From Cryptomeria japonica (Eukaryota > Streptophyta > Pinopsida > Cupressales > Cupressaceae): DNA of 64,000 nt. This document shows, one piece after another, positions 12,307 through 23,654 of the stretch. The DNA lies in contig NC_081414.1 in the NCBI RefSeq assembly GCF_030272615.1, positions 54,118,636 to 54,182,635 of the forward strand. Direction: 5' to 3'. The notes beneath the pieces are model-generated. The model searched no databases. It saw nothing but the letters and a program-made list of their open reading frames with translations, and was not told the DNA's origin. Within the stretch, counting starts at the first letter, position 1. Every line of letters starts with the position of its first letter. The position numbers and the translations under genes were made by a program.

Positions 12307-13370
12307 TGTTAGGTCCCAGAGACAACTGAGAGTGGGGGGGGTGAATCAGTTATCTAATAAATTTAAACCAAAAACCAATTAACAAACTTAGTGCTTAATA
12401 CAGGTAAACCAGTTAAGTGTGCCGGTAGATAGTGTTAATAGTAAATTGCTATATTGGTAGAGATTAATGCATGAAACATAAACATAGAGTCATCCACAAC
12501 ACATAACACCAATATTTGTACGTGGAATCCCTGTAAGGGGAAAAAACATGATGGGAAACCTTACCCACAATCAGATGATACTACTGCAGATAGCAAGTGT
12601 ACATAAATGGGGTCTGCAAATGCAGAAAGGCCAATAGCCTAGAGCTCACTGCTCAATCACAAAATGGGAGTCACACTGACTATAGTTGGATGGTTAAATC
12701 CAATAAGAATGTACTGCACAAAATAGCATCTTCATATGCTGGATTTAGTACTAGTGTAATGCTGATATGCTTCTACGAAAACCTAGCTTCATCTTCAAAT
12801 GATGTCTTCGTGTATACCTCTGCTTAACGTTGTATATACCTTCACACAATTATTTTTTGCATTCCACATTCGATCTTACAAATAAGATCTTGCATTTATA
12901 CCATAACCTAAGACCAATTTTAGTAGGTTGGCTCTACAAGATATTACAATAAAAAATATTTTACATACAATATAATATCCGATGCAATAACTGATTAAAC
13001 ATGTCGGCTTAATGCATTTGAAACAATAATAAATCATCTCCATAGCATGCCATGCTGATCTGGAAAAGATAAACATGCCAATGTAACCCTAGATAACCCT
13101 GGACCTATTTGCTGGTAAAAGAAAATATGCAAATATGAATATACCAATGATTAATTCTTCAAAACAAAGTGTCCACACAATTTCTTTGATATTACCAAGT
13201 GTCTTCCATATCATTCCAAGTGTCGGTGAACATTATATCTTGCCAGTGAACCATAAACCAGTAACTGTACAATAGTTACTTGCTTGCTGGTGAAGGTTGT
13301 TGGATCTCCAAGGTGCTAGTGTTTCAGTAGGTGTTGACATCAATGAAAAAACCATACCAAAATACTAACA
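12307..13370 (-). repeat. 5' LTR of copia-1 (1064 bp)
   Basis: Read on the minus strand it starts TGTTAGTATTTTGGTATGG at 13370 and ends GGACCTAACA at 12307, next to the primer site. It includes the C-rich block before its end (GATTCACCCCCCCCAC) common to copia LTRs in this window. The first half is matched in inverted orientation at 7495-8025. Confidence 0.9.
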
Positions 13371-15367
13371 TAGTCAATCTCACCAAGACTCCCTAACTGT
13401 AATAATTGTTCAGCCACCGCTTGCTCATCTCCTATGTGGATAGGGGACTGAGATGGAGAATACTGAGCCTCATTAGTTTCAACTTCCTTTCCCACTCTTT
13501 GCCTTCTAGGGGAATCTTGGATGTTAATGACATCCTCAATTGCTCTTTTCCCTTTTGAAGTAGAAGGCTCACCTGTCACGGGCATCATCACGGTGCACTT
13601 TGATTTCTTATGCATTACATAGTCACTAGGTGGGATAGCCTTAGCAAAGGCAGGCTTAGCTAGGACCAATTTAACTCTGTGAGGATCATTTTGCATTATA
13701 GCCTCTCTTTTCTCTTTTAAGGTTTTCATGAGGTCTTCAAAATAGAGAATCAAGAATTTGAATTTCTCCTCAAAAGCGTTGAAGCTAGAAAGAGGGTCAT
13801 AGCTACTGTCAAATTGATGTATAAAATCAAGTGCCCTCTTATATGCAACCCAATTCTCCTTCCTCAGTTCCTTCTCATCTAAGCTGAATTCATTCCTAAT
13901 TAAATCTTCAGGGAACTGAAATTGATGAGGCCTACCTTTACACACTGCCCTCTTTCTAAACATGTCGTTGAAAAAGTTTGCAGGGTCTACACATCTTGAA
14001 ACTGCAGTTGATAGCCTATATGGCTTAAAGAATTATTCAATTTATTTCCAACCACCTTTGGTAATTACAAAATGATGGGCCATGGTGATGTTTGGGAAAA
14101 TGGTCCCTTTACCCCTATTGGTCAGCTCTACCTCTTGTACACCTCTAATTTATCTAAATACTTCTACAATTCCTATCTTTAATGGGACCTGATAGGGCAA
14201 TAGATAGGGGGTACCTCTGAAGCCATATACTATAAAAATGGTAGAAACAAGGTACAAATATGTATCTCCCCAGTTGTGAACAATCTTAATACCCTCTACA
14301 AACTCTTTAGGTTTGAGGAATTCTAAGAGAGCCTTAGGAATCCTAGGATTTTCTATGCATAAAAGAATTCTAATCTTAGATGCAAAACATCTATCAAACT
14401 TTAGATAGCTAGCATCCTCTCTATCCCAGGATAAAACACTACTCCAAATTTGAAAATGCACATCTTCCTTGTCTTTCACTTTAACCAAGTCCATTTCCTT
14501 AGCAAAATAGTTAGCACCTTTGAACAAAAACATGTGCATTAAAAGAGAGTACCCTCCAAACGACCTATCCACCTTACCATTCTTTATCCCTACTAGCCCT
14601 GCATGAATTGCATCAGTAAGGTATGGGGCATAACCAAATGTTATTGCCAGGGAGGGGTTTAAAATTTGTGCAATCATCAGCATGTAATGGGTTGGTATGT
14701 TTCTTTCAACATCTTTTCCAAAGATCTGACAGAGTGCGCAATGCATCCCCTTAGCTCTTAGAGTAAAGAAATTGAGGGAGAATGGTTCCATTGAACTGGG
14801 GCCTACAACTATCAACCCTCCTATCTTAACAAAGAATTCTTTCAATGGGCCACTCCTAAGATGATCCCTTTGTGCATTGTAGATCTAGGCTAATCATTCA
14901 AAGTTAATAGGCTCTAACAAATTTGAGGCCTCACTGAGTTTAAACACATTTCTAAATTCATCATCTTTTATTTCAATTAGGGTTGATCCCTTCACACTCC
15001 TCATACATCTTGCTATAGGGTTATAATTCTGTGCAATTAGGGTCAACAAAACTACATCCATGAATACACTAGGGAGCACAAGCTTCCCTACATCCAGTTC
15101 CCATATGCTATTCAAAGGGGCTAGGGAATGTCTTTGACCAAAGCCTACTTTGAACAGTCCTAAACTTGACATCCCTATTTCTGGATCCCTTAACCAATTA
15201 CCTTTATCATATAGGCCATCCCTAATTCTCAAACAAGGGTTCTTTGGCACTAATTTTTTGGCCTTAGCCCCAACTTTAGTAGACATGGTTAACTGTTCTA
15301 AAAAATCATCACAAATGTTGTTGTCCTGGTAATTCACTTTTCCTGTCAACTCCCTTCTTGGTGCCAT
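13371..15367 (-). pseudogene. N-terminal two-thirds of element B's long ORF
   Basis: ATG 15367 begins MAPRRELTGKVNYQDNNICD. The pieces 15367-14894, 14845-14150 and 13963-13371 match the element C protein in order, including the LRDPEIGMSSLGLFKVGF block, the NWGDTYLYLVSTIF block, the KGKRAIEDVINI basic segment and PSQSPIHIGDE. Stops and small shifts separate them. The ORF runs into copia-1 after LGEIDY, where C continues LGEIAYTYDE. Function is unknown. Confidence 0.88.
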
Positions 15368-17080
15368 CTTGAATATGCAACTATACCAATTGAAACTAGC
15401 ACAGACCTCTAATGAAACAATTCACACAACAAGAACTGAAATCAGACCAGAATTATCAAGAAACAACACAAAAACTTGTTATTCACCTGAAGAAACCACT
15501 TCGCACCAATTGCTTTGCAATAGACTTCGATGAAATGATGCTAACATTCAAGTTGATGTGGACTCTAATACGACAAGTTGGCATTGAATTTTAGAAATTA
15601 ATCCCGCATGCTTTGGCCATCACCTCAAAATTGAATTCACAAACTGAATTCAAAAATAGGCTCCAATGGGTCATAACTTCTCTGAGTATTTTTCTCTATT
15701 TCACTGTTTCATAGAACATAAAACCTTTGCACTTTGTTTCACGAAGCAATGCTGGCCATTGGATTACGAGAACTTACATTGCATTTATCTCCGTCTGATC
15801 TCTCTGTGTTAGTGTTGGGCCCTACCTTCTTTTTGCTATTTCACGGGCTTTAACACTCATGCACTTTTTCTTCACGAAGCCATGCCAGCCATTAGATCAA
15901 GCTCTAACTGTCCGGTCTTTAACTCCAACAATGACTGTCAGTTTCACTAACTAACTATACCTTACCTTGACGACTAATGATTTTCCCCATTTCACAGAGA
16001 CTAAGTTGCAAGCATCTTCGGGCCACAAAACAACAATGACCATTGGATCAACCACTAGATGAATATCTTGTAATAGGCTTCAAACCTTTCAAGTGGGGCC
16101 TTTATTCTCAGAGATCACTTGCATCACCTCATCACCGATTAACGAACGCCACATGGCAATTAGCCATTTACCCAAGAAGTTCCATCGGGTTCCATTCTGA
16201 AATCGCCACATGCTTTACTCCACTATTTTCCACATAACTTTCGGTTGAAATCAAGGTGGGCCCTCAACTACCCTTCAGAGCCACGTGTACTACACATGTC
16301 ACTATTACACTCTACGAAACACACCATCTATCCTACCATGTCATGCCTTTGTGTGATTTCCGCCTGTCTTTCGCCATTTCATGATGACTAACCTGCGATT
16401 AGCTTGTCTTTGCGAATCCATGCGGGCCTTTAGATCTTAGGAACTTGCCTATTGTTTGTCCTTTCTATGACCACCTCGCCTGGGCCCAACACCTTTTAGC
16501 TACTTCACGAAAGGTAGGACACGTGCACCTTCTGGCCGTGAATCAACATGAGTCGTTTATCCTTTTCCAACCCAATCACCCTTTAACCAAGGAAAGTTGC
16601 TCGTCTCTGGGACCCACCATGTGTTTTTGTTGTTTTGCAGAACTTATTTCATGTGCATCTGGTTGGGCCCACCTAGGCTTTTCGCTACTTCACGAACATT
16701 AACCTGCTGGCAACTTCGCTTAATGAAACAATGACCACCGTTGGATTAGCAAAGAGTTACACAATAATTAAGGGTCTGACAAACATTAGAACAGTGTAAA
16801 GTAAAGGCACATAGATTTAAAAAATTTAAGGGACCGCCTAGGGAAATAACTAATGGGGGGACACTTTTCACGATAGACCGACCCTTCTTTAAGTGATAAA
16901 ATTAATGCGGAAATAGAATGATAAGGGTTTTTCTCAAAAACTAGAAGGGTTAGAACCAAACCTTAAACCCTCTTCTAACCTAAGACAATCAGAGGCAACA
17001 AGGCCATACCAGACTCAATTTTTTATAGACTTTTAGCCAATTATGGAACAAGAATATCCATTTTCTAAACAGTGATAACA
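15368..17080 (-). other. 5' region of element B with about six decayed palindrome units
   Basis: There is no ORF of note. Degenerate copies of the family palindrome occur at about 15697-15762, 15831-15895, 15980-16050, 16370-16438, 16494-16540 and 16680-16756. They read in the opposite orientation to A and C, as expected for a minus-strand copy. The strip near 16860-16900 (GGGGGGACACTT) is the reverse complement of the AAGTGTCCCCCC block near the start of A and C. Confidence 0.7.
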
Positions 17081-17783
17081 GGTTAGAAGCAAGAAGGGTA
17101 GCAATTGTTGAAATGGATAAAATGATCAAGATAGAAAAACTACTTGTAGTTCACCCAGTGAACTCAATGCAAGAGATAGATGAATTAATAAGTGAGGCTA
17201 ACCAGACTGTATTTTCAACCGGTCACCAACATGTAGCACTAATGGTTGGTAGAGTTAATGAGATATCAAAATAAACTGCAGACAAGTGGGATATATTCTT
17301 TGTTGAGAAAGAGAAACAAGAAGAGCTTATGAGACCAAAGACTTTTAAAGTCTACCAAAAGGATAAGGATAAGGGGAAAGGTAAAGTAGGTGGTCCTCTG
17401 AGTATAAAGATAATAGATAACTTACACCCACCTCCTTCTGATACTCCACCGTCACAAAATATTGATACACCACCAGCAACAGAGAGTATAGAAACACCAC
17501 ATGAGGACACAAATCCTGACTCAAAGGTGTTGTACACAATGAATATCGACACATAGGAAGTTAACATTGGGGTGGATAAGGAAACAAGTGAGAAGAGAGA
17601 TGTGGCAACTGAGCCACCAGTAGAAGACACTACAGTTGAGAAAAATATGCAGAATACAGTTGGAAACATTGAAATTGGGACTGAACAACTAACTAAATAG
17701 GCAACTGATTCCCCAGTTACAGGAAAGGAAGATACCACTAGTATACATACTGACGTATCTACTGAGTCACCGACAGTGGACAG
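17081..17783 (+). pseudogene. Copia element D: downstream extra ORF, first part
   Basis: This strip lies between B (ending 17080) and the LTR of G (starting 17784). The plus frame gives a Thr/Pro/Glu-rich, charged product (17329-17556 open, then TAG stops in continuing frame), with phrases such as ATEPPVEDTT and STESPTVDS. It continues at 35727 after G. No domain is recognisable. Its place just upstream of a copia PPT and 3' LTR makes it an extra or env-position ORF of D, or the end of a decayed polyprotein; the sequence does not decide. Confidence 0.6.
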
Positions 17784-18573
17784 TGTATATGGTGCAAATG
17801 GATAACAATAATAATGATATTGAAAGGCTAAATGAATTCAACCACAAAACCCTAGCCTAACAACAACAAAGATCCAACACAACATATGAAGATTACCTAA
17901 GACAATGCAAATGAAATAAAATCACAAAGATTATACCATGGCTTGTCCAATAGGGTTTGGATCTCCATTCTTCCTATCTCCATTGATCTTGCTTGATGTA
18001 TTTGCTCTCAGGTTTTATGTGCACAAGAGCTCAACAAAGAACGCAATGTGGTTACAAGTAGGATCGCCTATGTTCAAAAGCGTAGTTTAGTCAATTGATC
18101 AAGTAGTTAAAATGATTGATTAGGGTTTGATAATGAAGGAAGCATCTCCTTATATAGAAGACACTATAAGAAATGGAGGGATAAGATTGAGAGGTGTAAA
18201 AGAGGTCGGCTATGATTAGAGGGTAGGTAAAAGAAATAAAAAAATAATGAAAGGGGTAAGTAGTGTATGAATTAAGAGATGAATGACATGTGTCATGGGT
18301 AAAAAAGGTTAATGAATTAATTAAATAAATAAATATTTGTATAATTAATAGAAGAAGTGGGATCAATTAAATAAACAAGATATTTATTTAATTTAGGAAA
18401 AGGATAATTTAAATAAATAAATGTATTTATTTAAATGAGAAATAAGGCTAGAAGAAGATAAATGAATTAATTAAATAAATAAAGATTTATTTAATTAATA
18501 GAAGAATTAAGCTTAGATAATTAAATAAATTAAATATTTATTTAATTAGACTGGACAATTTTGGGTGTCTACA
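17784..18573 (-). repeat. 3' LTR of element G (790 bp)
   Basis: On the plus strand it runs TGTATATGGTGC...GGTGTCTACA. On the element's own strand it is TGTAGACACCC...CATATACA. The body is rich in TTAATTAAATAAATA-like AT runs. It has the same length as the copy at 34937-35726. Confidence 0.95.
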
Positions 18574-18590
18574 TTTTGCCCCTCTTTGAG
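18574..18590 (-). other. Polypurine tract of element G
   Basis: The minus strand reads CTCAAAGAGGGGCAAAA directly before the 3' LTR start TGTAGACACCC. An almost identical tract precedes the LTR of element E at 39190 on the plus strand. Confidence 0.85.
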
Positions 18591-19499
18591 ACAATGCGGC
18601 TTGTCGCGTTGTTTCAAAGAAGATAATATGAATTGATACAGAGTTGCCCAAGATGGGAATGATATGCCCCCTCGAGAGATTGGATGAAAATGTCTGAAAA
18701 GATTTCAGACAATCTCTTGATAAGAAAGAGAGGCTAGAATGGACTAACCGGATAAAGTGACAGAGTCACAGGATAATGAAGACTGACTTGGGAAACGAGG
18801 GCTAGGGCTAGGGCAGTCTATAAGATAGACCACGGGAGAAATACATCCTCATTGTCATCTACACATCCACGAGAGCAGAGTGCAGAGAGAGAAAAGAGCA
18901 GCAACAGTCAACAACGATGGCCTTTGGTTCACAGATTCGATCGGGTTCACCGATATCAGAGGCCAATAGATGTAGGAGAGCTGGTAAATACCACAAAACC
19001 TCCTTGTACTTTGATGCATTTATTGTTGTCATTAATGCATGCTAGGTAATGTAATAAATGTGCGTTTATGTTAGGAAAATGCGTTTGTGTCCAAAAATGT
19101 GAATTTGTGTCTTCTAGGTCAAATCAGCAATTCTGTGATGAACATACGCTGTCGATTGGATAAGCTGCTGGGAGGATACACTCAAGTAGGTCCTCTAGAG
19201 AAAACTAGGATAGCAAATAGGGCTAGGATTGACAATTCTCTGATAGAACATACGTTGCCAATTAGGAAACTACTCAAGAGGATTCACTCAAGCAGAGGCC
19301 CTAGGATAGGATAGATCAAGGCACTTTGTGATGAACAGTGAGTACCAAGATATAGTACTTTTTGATGAACAGGGAGTACTAAAATATGAGTAGCACTTTG
19401 TGATGAATAGGGAGTACCACTAGGATAAATAGCAACACTTTGTGATGAACAGTGAGTGTCACTATGACTGACATGATTGATTTGCTTGACTGCAGGAGT
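18591..19499. repeat. Non-coding region of G with short imperfect repeats
   Basis: Two ~110-bp related blocks (about 19125-19200 and 19230-19306) share GAACATACG and ACTCAAG phrases. From about 19322 to 19460 a ~40-bp phrase like CACTTTGTGATGAACAGTGA recurs four times. No convincing coding sequence is seen apart from short open stretches. Confidence 0.6.
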
Positions 19500-20060
19500 A
19501 CTTGCCTATGCTGGAGTCATGAGAGAGATTCCCGTCGACTCAGAGGTTACGACCTGAGTTGACAGCCAAGGACCAAGCTGTGATTGAGGCTATGGGATTG
19601 AGACATATTTTTTATGTGCCTGAGTTTCGAGTGAACATGGGATTACTGATTGCACTGGCAGAGAGGTGGCACTCTGTGACTTGCACTTTTCATTTGCCGA
19701 TGGGGGAGATGACAATCACCCTAGAGGATGTATATAGGATTCTGCGGATACCGATCGATGGGGAGATGATTCCGTACGATCAAGATGGAGATAGGGAGGC
19801 CTTGAGATGAGTGTTCTAGGATCTGGGACTAGAGATGAGGGTGGGACACATGGCATGGGATACCATGACATGGAGAGGATTAGCACTACCAATAGTGTTG
19901 GTAGGAGTTATCAGTGGGTTCCTCTATTCGGATAGGGCGACATGAGGGCTGGCTGCAGAGGACACAAGGGCTAGGAGAGATGATCTTGGGGCAGGTCCTT
20001 CCAGGGCTCAGACTCCGTCGAGGCTAGCTGGCTCTAAGGGAGGGAGTTCATCGTAGTCGT
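19500..20060 (+). pseudogene. Plant mobile domain (PMD)-like ORF, antisense within element G
   Basis: The plus frame 19559-19810 has the core typical of plant mobile domain / aminotransferase-like proteins: a helix with ALAERWHSVTCTFHLP followed by GEMTITLEDVYRILRIPIDG. Stops after 19810 (TGA, TAG) break a longer reading that continues with WDTMTWRGLALPIVL and a Ser/Gly/Arg-rich tail. It lies between the pol remnant and the 3' LTR, on the strand opposite gag. Element E carries a related ORF in the same relative place. Extra antisense ORFs in this position are known in Tat-type gypsy elements of plants; placing G there is inference. Confidence 0.82.
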
Positions 20061-21640
20061 AGAGGGCTCCCTATGTATCAGTATTGTACCATTTTTGTAT
20101 GATGATGTAGACACCTACGGGTGATTGTAGCCATATGATTTTGACATCATTGTATCATGACACTTTATATATATATATATGAGATGATTCATCTTTGCGG
20201 TAGCTAGATGCATGTGTACCTATGTGATGAGATGTTCTAATGTGATGCTTATGATATGGATGCAAATATGTATATGATGAAATACAATATTTTTTTCTTT
20301 TATGTTTTTATATGTTATGCTAATGAAAATGTGAATGTATGAAATGCTTATATGTGGTAATGTAGGTGCAACTACATGAAATGCAAATGTTTTTGGTGTG
20401 TCATTATACTCAGTCATGTGATAGCAGGCTATGCGGACTCAAGAAGGATGATGGAGGTCAATCAAGAAAGGGGGATGAAAGATAGAAGATATGAAAGTGA
20501 AAGAGCTTCTTGTGCGTTATCATCATTGAGCTTTATTATGGCAAGCAGGTTATGACAATCGAGGCATATGTTTGACCCAGAAAGTCATTGTACCTGTTTG
20601 CATGGAGATAAGATAGTCACAAACAAAGAATTCCCTAGTTCACACTAGACTCACAGTGTCCTCATATCCTTGGACAAGTCATAGCATTACTAAAAGACAA
20701 TCCATAGACAACAAAAGAAAAATAGGTGATGATACCCCATCCTTGCCTTTCTAGTCAAAGACATCCTGGAGATAGAATCTCTAGTCAGAGACATCCTGGA
20801 AAAGCTAAAAGACATGTCACCAAAAGATAAAATCAAAAGAAAACCAAGACTCGACACCAACATCCACTGTAGTCCTCAAGTTTAGTGTCTCTTGTCACTT
20901 GAATAAGTCTTATTTGATTGTGGTCACAATTTTTACTTTCACAAAAAGGATAGATCGCACTGAACCATAATGTTGTCTTAGTCTATTGAAAGATTTGATT
21001 TTGTTGAAGCCCATTGTTGCTGCTGTGTCTCATCTGAAATTGACTGAATCCATAAAACTGATACTTTATTGCGAAGAAGATGAAACTTTATTGCGGATCT
21101 ATGATGCAAATGTTGCTTTATTGTGGATTGTGCGTGGATAGACTGAAGGAAGCTGGAAGAAACTGTACTCCTCGAAACATGTGATGCTCTCAGTTCCACA
21201 CCCATCACTAGATGTAGGATTTGCCTTAGCCACAGATAGGATTTGATTTACTATGGATGGAAAGGTAGGTAAAAAGGGAGGTTTATGATGAATAGCTAAC
21301 CAATTTTGGATAGATCAATAAGAAGCCATGATGGGAATAGGTAAGTTTATTATGGATGAATTGGTCGTGAGTGTGTGCAAAGTGAAGTGATGAAAGAGAA
21401 TCCTTAAGGAGGGAGGAGCAATGTCTCTATGCATGGCGCTGGTGACCCAGTTTTCACCATGGTACTTGCCTAGGGCACCACCGAAGTGGTTTTCACCATT
21501 GGGCGAAATTATTTCTCTTTACTTTTTTCGATTTTTCAATGTTTTTTGTGTCACAAGGTGCCTATTTGCCAGGTTTTCACCAAGTAACGATTTTTATGTT
21601 TTTATAATTTTTTTGTATTTTTGAATTTTTTGATTTTTTT
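20061..21640. other. Non-coding part of element G between PMD ORF and pol remnant
   Basis: No supportable gene. Visible details are a short TA run near 20168, a ~30-bp tandem repeat with the phrase CATCCTGGA (20750-20805), and T-rich runs near 21590-21650. Confidence 0.5.
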
Positions 21641-21649
21641 TTGTATTTT

Positions 21650-21905
21650 TGAATTAGGATATTCCAAAGAGCTATGTGTAGAACCTGCGAAGGTGCATGT
21701 TGTTGATAGGATCCTCCAAAGGTTTACCTTCTGTAGTTGAGAGCTAATATGCCCCAGATCCATATGCTACTATAATGATGTAAGGACCAAGCCAGTTGGT
21801 TCGAACTTGCCCTTCTCTTTGTCTTGCTAATTTTTAGGATTTTCTCTGAGAACTAAGTCAGCTACCTCACATGTGCGAGGCTTGACTTTGTGATTGTAGC
21901 TGCAT
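21650..21905 (-). pseudogene. Integrase C-terminal tail remnant of element G pol
   Basis: The minus strand reads SYNHKVKPRTCEVADLVLRE, then after a TAG QDKEKGKFEPT, and in shifted frames phrases like YGSGAY and HLRRFY. This is the familiar end of plant gypsy Pol, after the integrase core. No RT (YxDD), RNase H or DDE integrase core precedes it, so most of pol has been lost by deletion. Confidence 0.85.
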
Positions 21906-22666
21906 TGTTCCTTGAGTGAATGATGTGTAGCTCAAGTGATTGTCTTCCTTGATAAGGGAATTGTAATAGAATTACTAGTGTGTGGACTACGTAGGCCTAT
22001 ATGCGTGTCACCTAAAGAAGTTTGGGCATCTCTGATAACAAAGTCCTTCAAGGAAGCTCCATTAAAGGTCCATGATGTATTGCCAAGAGGGGAAGGACAC
22101 GTGGAACAAGTGGATGAGTGATGAAGGCTTATGATTGCGAAAAGAAGTGAAAGTAGGATAGCATAATGGAGACTTGGGATCAACAAGTATTCTTTTTGAC
22201 TTGAAATTTTAGAACTTTTGCGCCTAGTTATTTTGATATTAGGGGAGATCAACTCTTGTTCTTTTTTCTTCATATGATTTTTATCCTTGACTTTGATTTT
22301 TGCAGAGTCCAATAGCTTTTGATTTTGATTTGGACTAAAGCACTTTTCTTTATTTTTGACTTTTAAATTTTTCTTTTCAAAGCTTGATTCTTGATCCCCA
22401 ATGACTAAGGGCTTTTGTAATTCTTATTGATCCAAGTCTAGAAGTGGAGAGAAAATGGAATGAGTAGATGAAATGGTAAGGCTATGTGAGTTCTCAAGAG
22501 GGTTGGCGATACACTCAATAGATTCTTCGTTGGAACCACTCTTAGGACTATTGATATCAGGAGTTGCTTGCACCACTAGAGAAGATTTGCATTCAGACTT
22601 AGTAGCCACAACACTAGGTGGTTCACATCCAATTCCTTGGCATTGCAAATTGTTTGTAGGTTGTTC
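21906..22666 (-). other. Linker between protease and integrase tail in element G
   Basis: Two open stretches (22648-22424 and 22312-21932) lie in the same frame as gag and protease. Their product is Ser/Lys-rich with no domain I recognise. This is where RT and RNase H would be expected in an autonomous element. Confidence 0.5.
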
Positions 22667-23500
22667 CTATTGACTGAATACATTAGGAGATAGTTGGAGT
22701 TGATCAACATGAAATATATACTCACCACATCCCATGTCTTTAAACTTGAAATTTTCTTTGATCTTTGCTTGTTTGGATGTAGAAACTTTCAAGGATTCTG
22801 GATCCACATATGCCGATGAAGGAATAGCCTCTTGATTGGCTGGAATTGTTATTTCTAATCTAGGTTGCAAATTGTTGCAATATATGAATGGATTTGGGTC
22901 AGATTCGACTGTCACTTCAGCTCCATTGTGTGGAAACTTGATACATCGATGATATGTAGATGGTACTACGTTCATCTCATGAATCCATGGACGTCCTAGC
23001 AATATATTATATGTTAGATCGAGATCAAGGACTTGACAAACCACATCCTTTGTAACTGGCCCAACTCTGAGAGGTAAGGTGACTGTGCCTTTGGATGAAC
23101 GCTCTTCATCATCATATGCCTTGATGGTAATTTTGTTTGTAGAATTCATAGCTTTGTCAGAATATCCCAATTGTTTAATAGTGCTCAATGTACAAATGTT
23201 TAGACCCGCTCCTCCATCTATCAGGACTCATTTGATTCTATGTTTGTGTATGAAGGCTTCAATGTGTAAAGGTGCACTATGTGGCTAACTTACAGAGGTG
23301 TCATCAGCTTCTGTGAATGTAAGGGAGTGTGGAATGGAAAGGTATCCCACCATGGATTGAAACTGGTCCACATTCAGATTAGTAGGAACAATAGTTTCTC
23401 TCAAGATTTTGTCAAGAATGGATTTATGTGCGGGGGATATGCGCAAGAGTTCAAGTATGGAGATGAGCGTGGGTGTCTTTCCTAACTTTTCTACAAGGTC
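22667..23500 (-). pseudogene. Aspartic protease region of element G Pol
   Basis: The minus strand carries the retropepsin active-site motif VLIDGGAGLNIC near 23225-23190, followed by TIKQLGYS and, ~60 residues on, the second hallmark NILLGRPWIHEM near 22985. This fits the gypsy protease fold. The preceding open stretch (23764-23285) has the usual gag-pol linker phrase EYDLVEKLGKTPTLISILELL. One stop near 23233 interrupts it. Confidence 0.9.
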
Positions 23501-23654
23501 ATACTCAGGTTTGGTTGATGAGGAAGAAGTGTTCTTGGCTGGAGCACCTTGCAAAGTGATTTTACCTCGATGAGTTGTAACATGACATTCAGAGGTAGGT
23601 TTGGAAGAAGATCCAATGCCTTTTAAGACAATCTTGGGTCTCTGGGTAGAATTC

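Larger units (their letters stand above)
7495..13370 (-). mobile_element. copia-1: Ty1/copia element with inverted LTR sequence at its 3' end
   Basis: The minus-strand order is 5' LTR (13370-12307), initiator-Met primer site, gag-pol in one frame, PPT (about 8046-8026), then at 7495-8025 a half LTR in the opposite orientation to that expected. Both outer ends therefore begin with the same LTR start, TGTTGGTATTTTAGTATGG on the left and the reverse complement of a near match on the right. The flanks (CACAT left, TAGTC right) do not form a target duplication, and ~1.1 kb of host element B is missing. The whole sits within B's ORF. Confidence 0.88.
7001..17080 (-). mobile_element. Element B: older copy of the A/C family, split by A and copia-1
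   Basis: The 5' end on the minus strand is TGTTATCACTGTTTAGAAAAT at 17080, matching the starts of A and C. The ORF N-terminus is at 15367-13371 and its C-terminus at 7494-7001, with copia-1 between. The 3' tail continues at 60-1 beyond element A. The base run after 17080 (GGTTA) would be half of the target duplication; the other half is outside the window. B interrupts copia element D. Confidence 0.85.
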
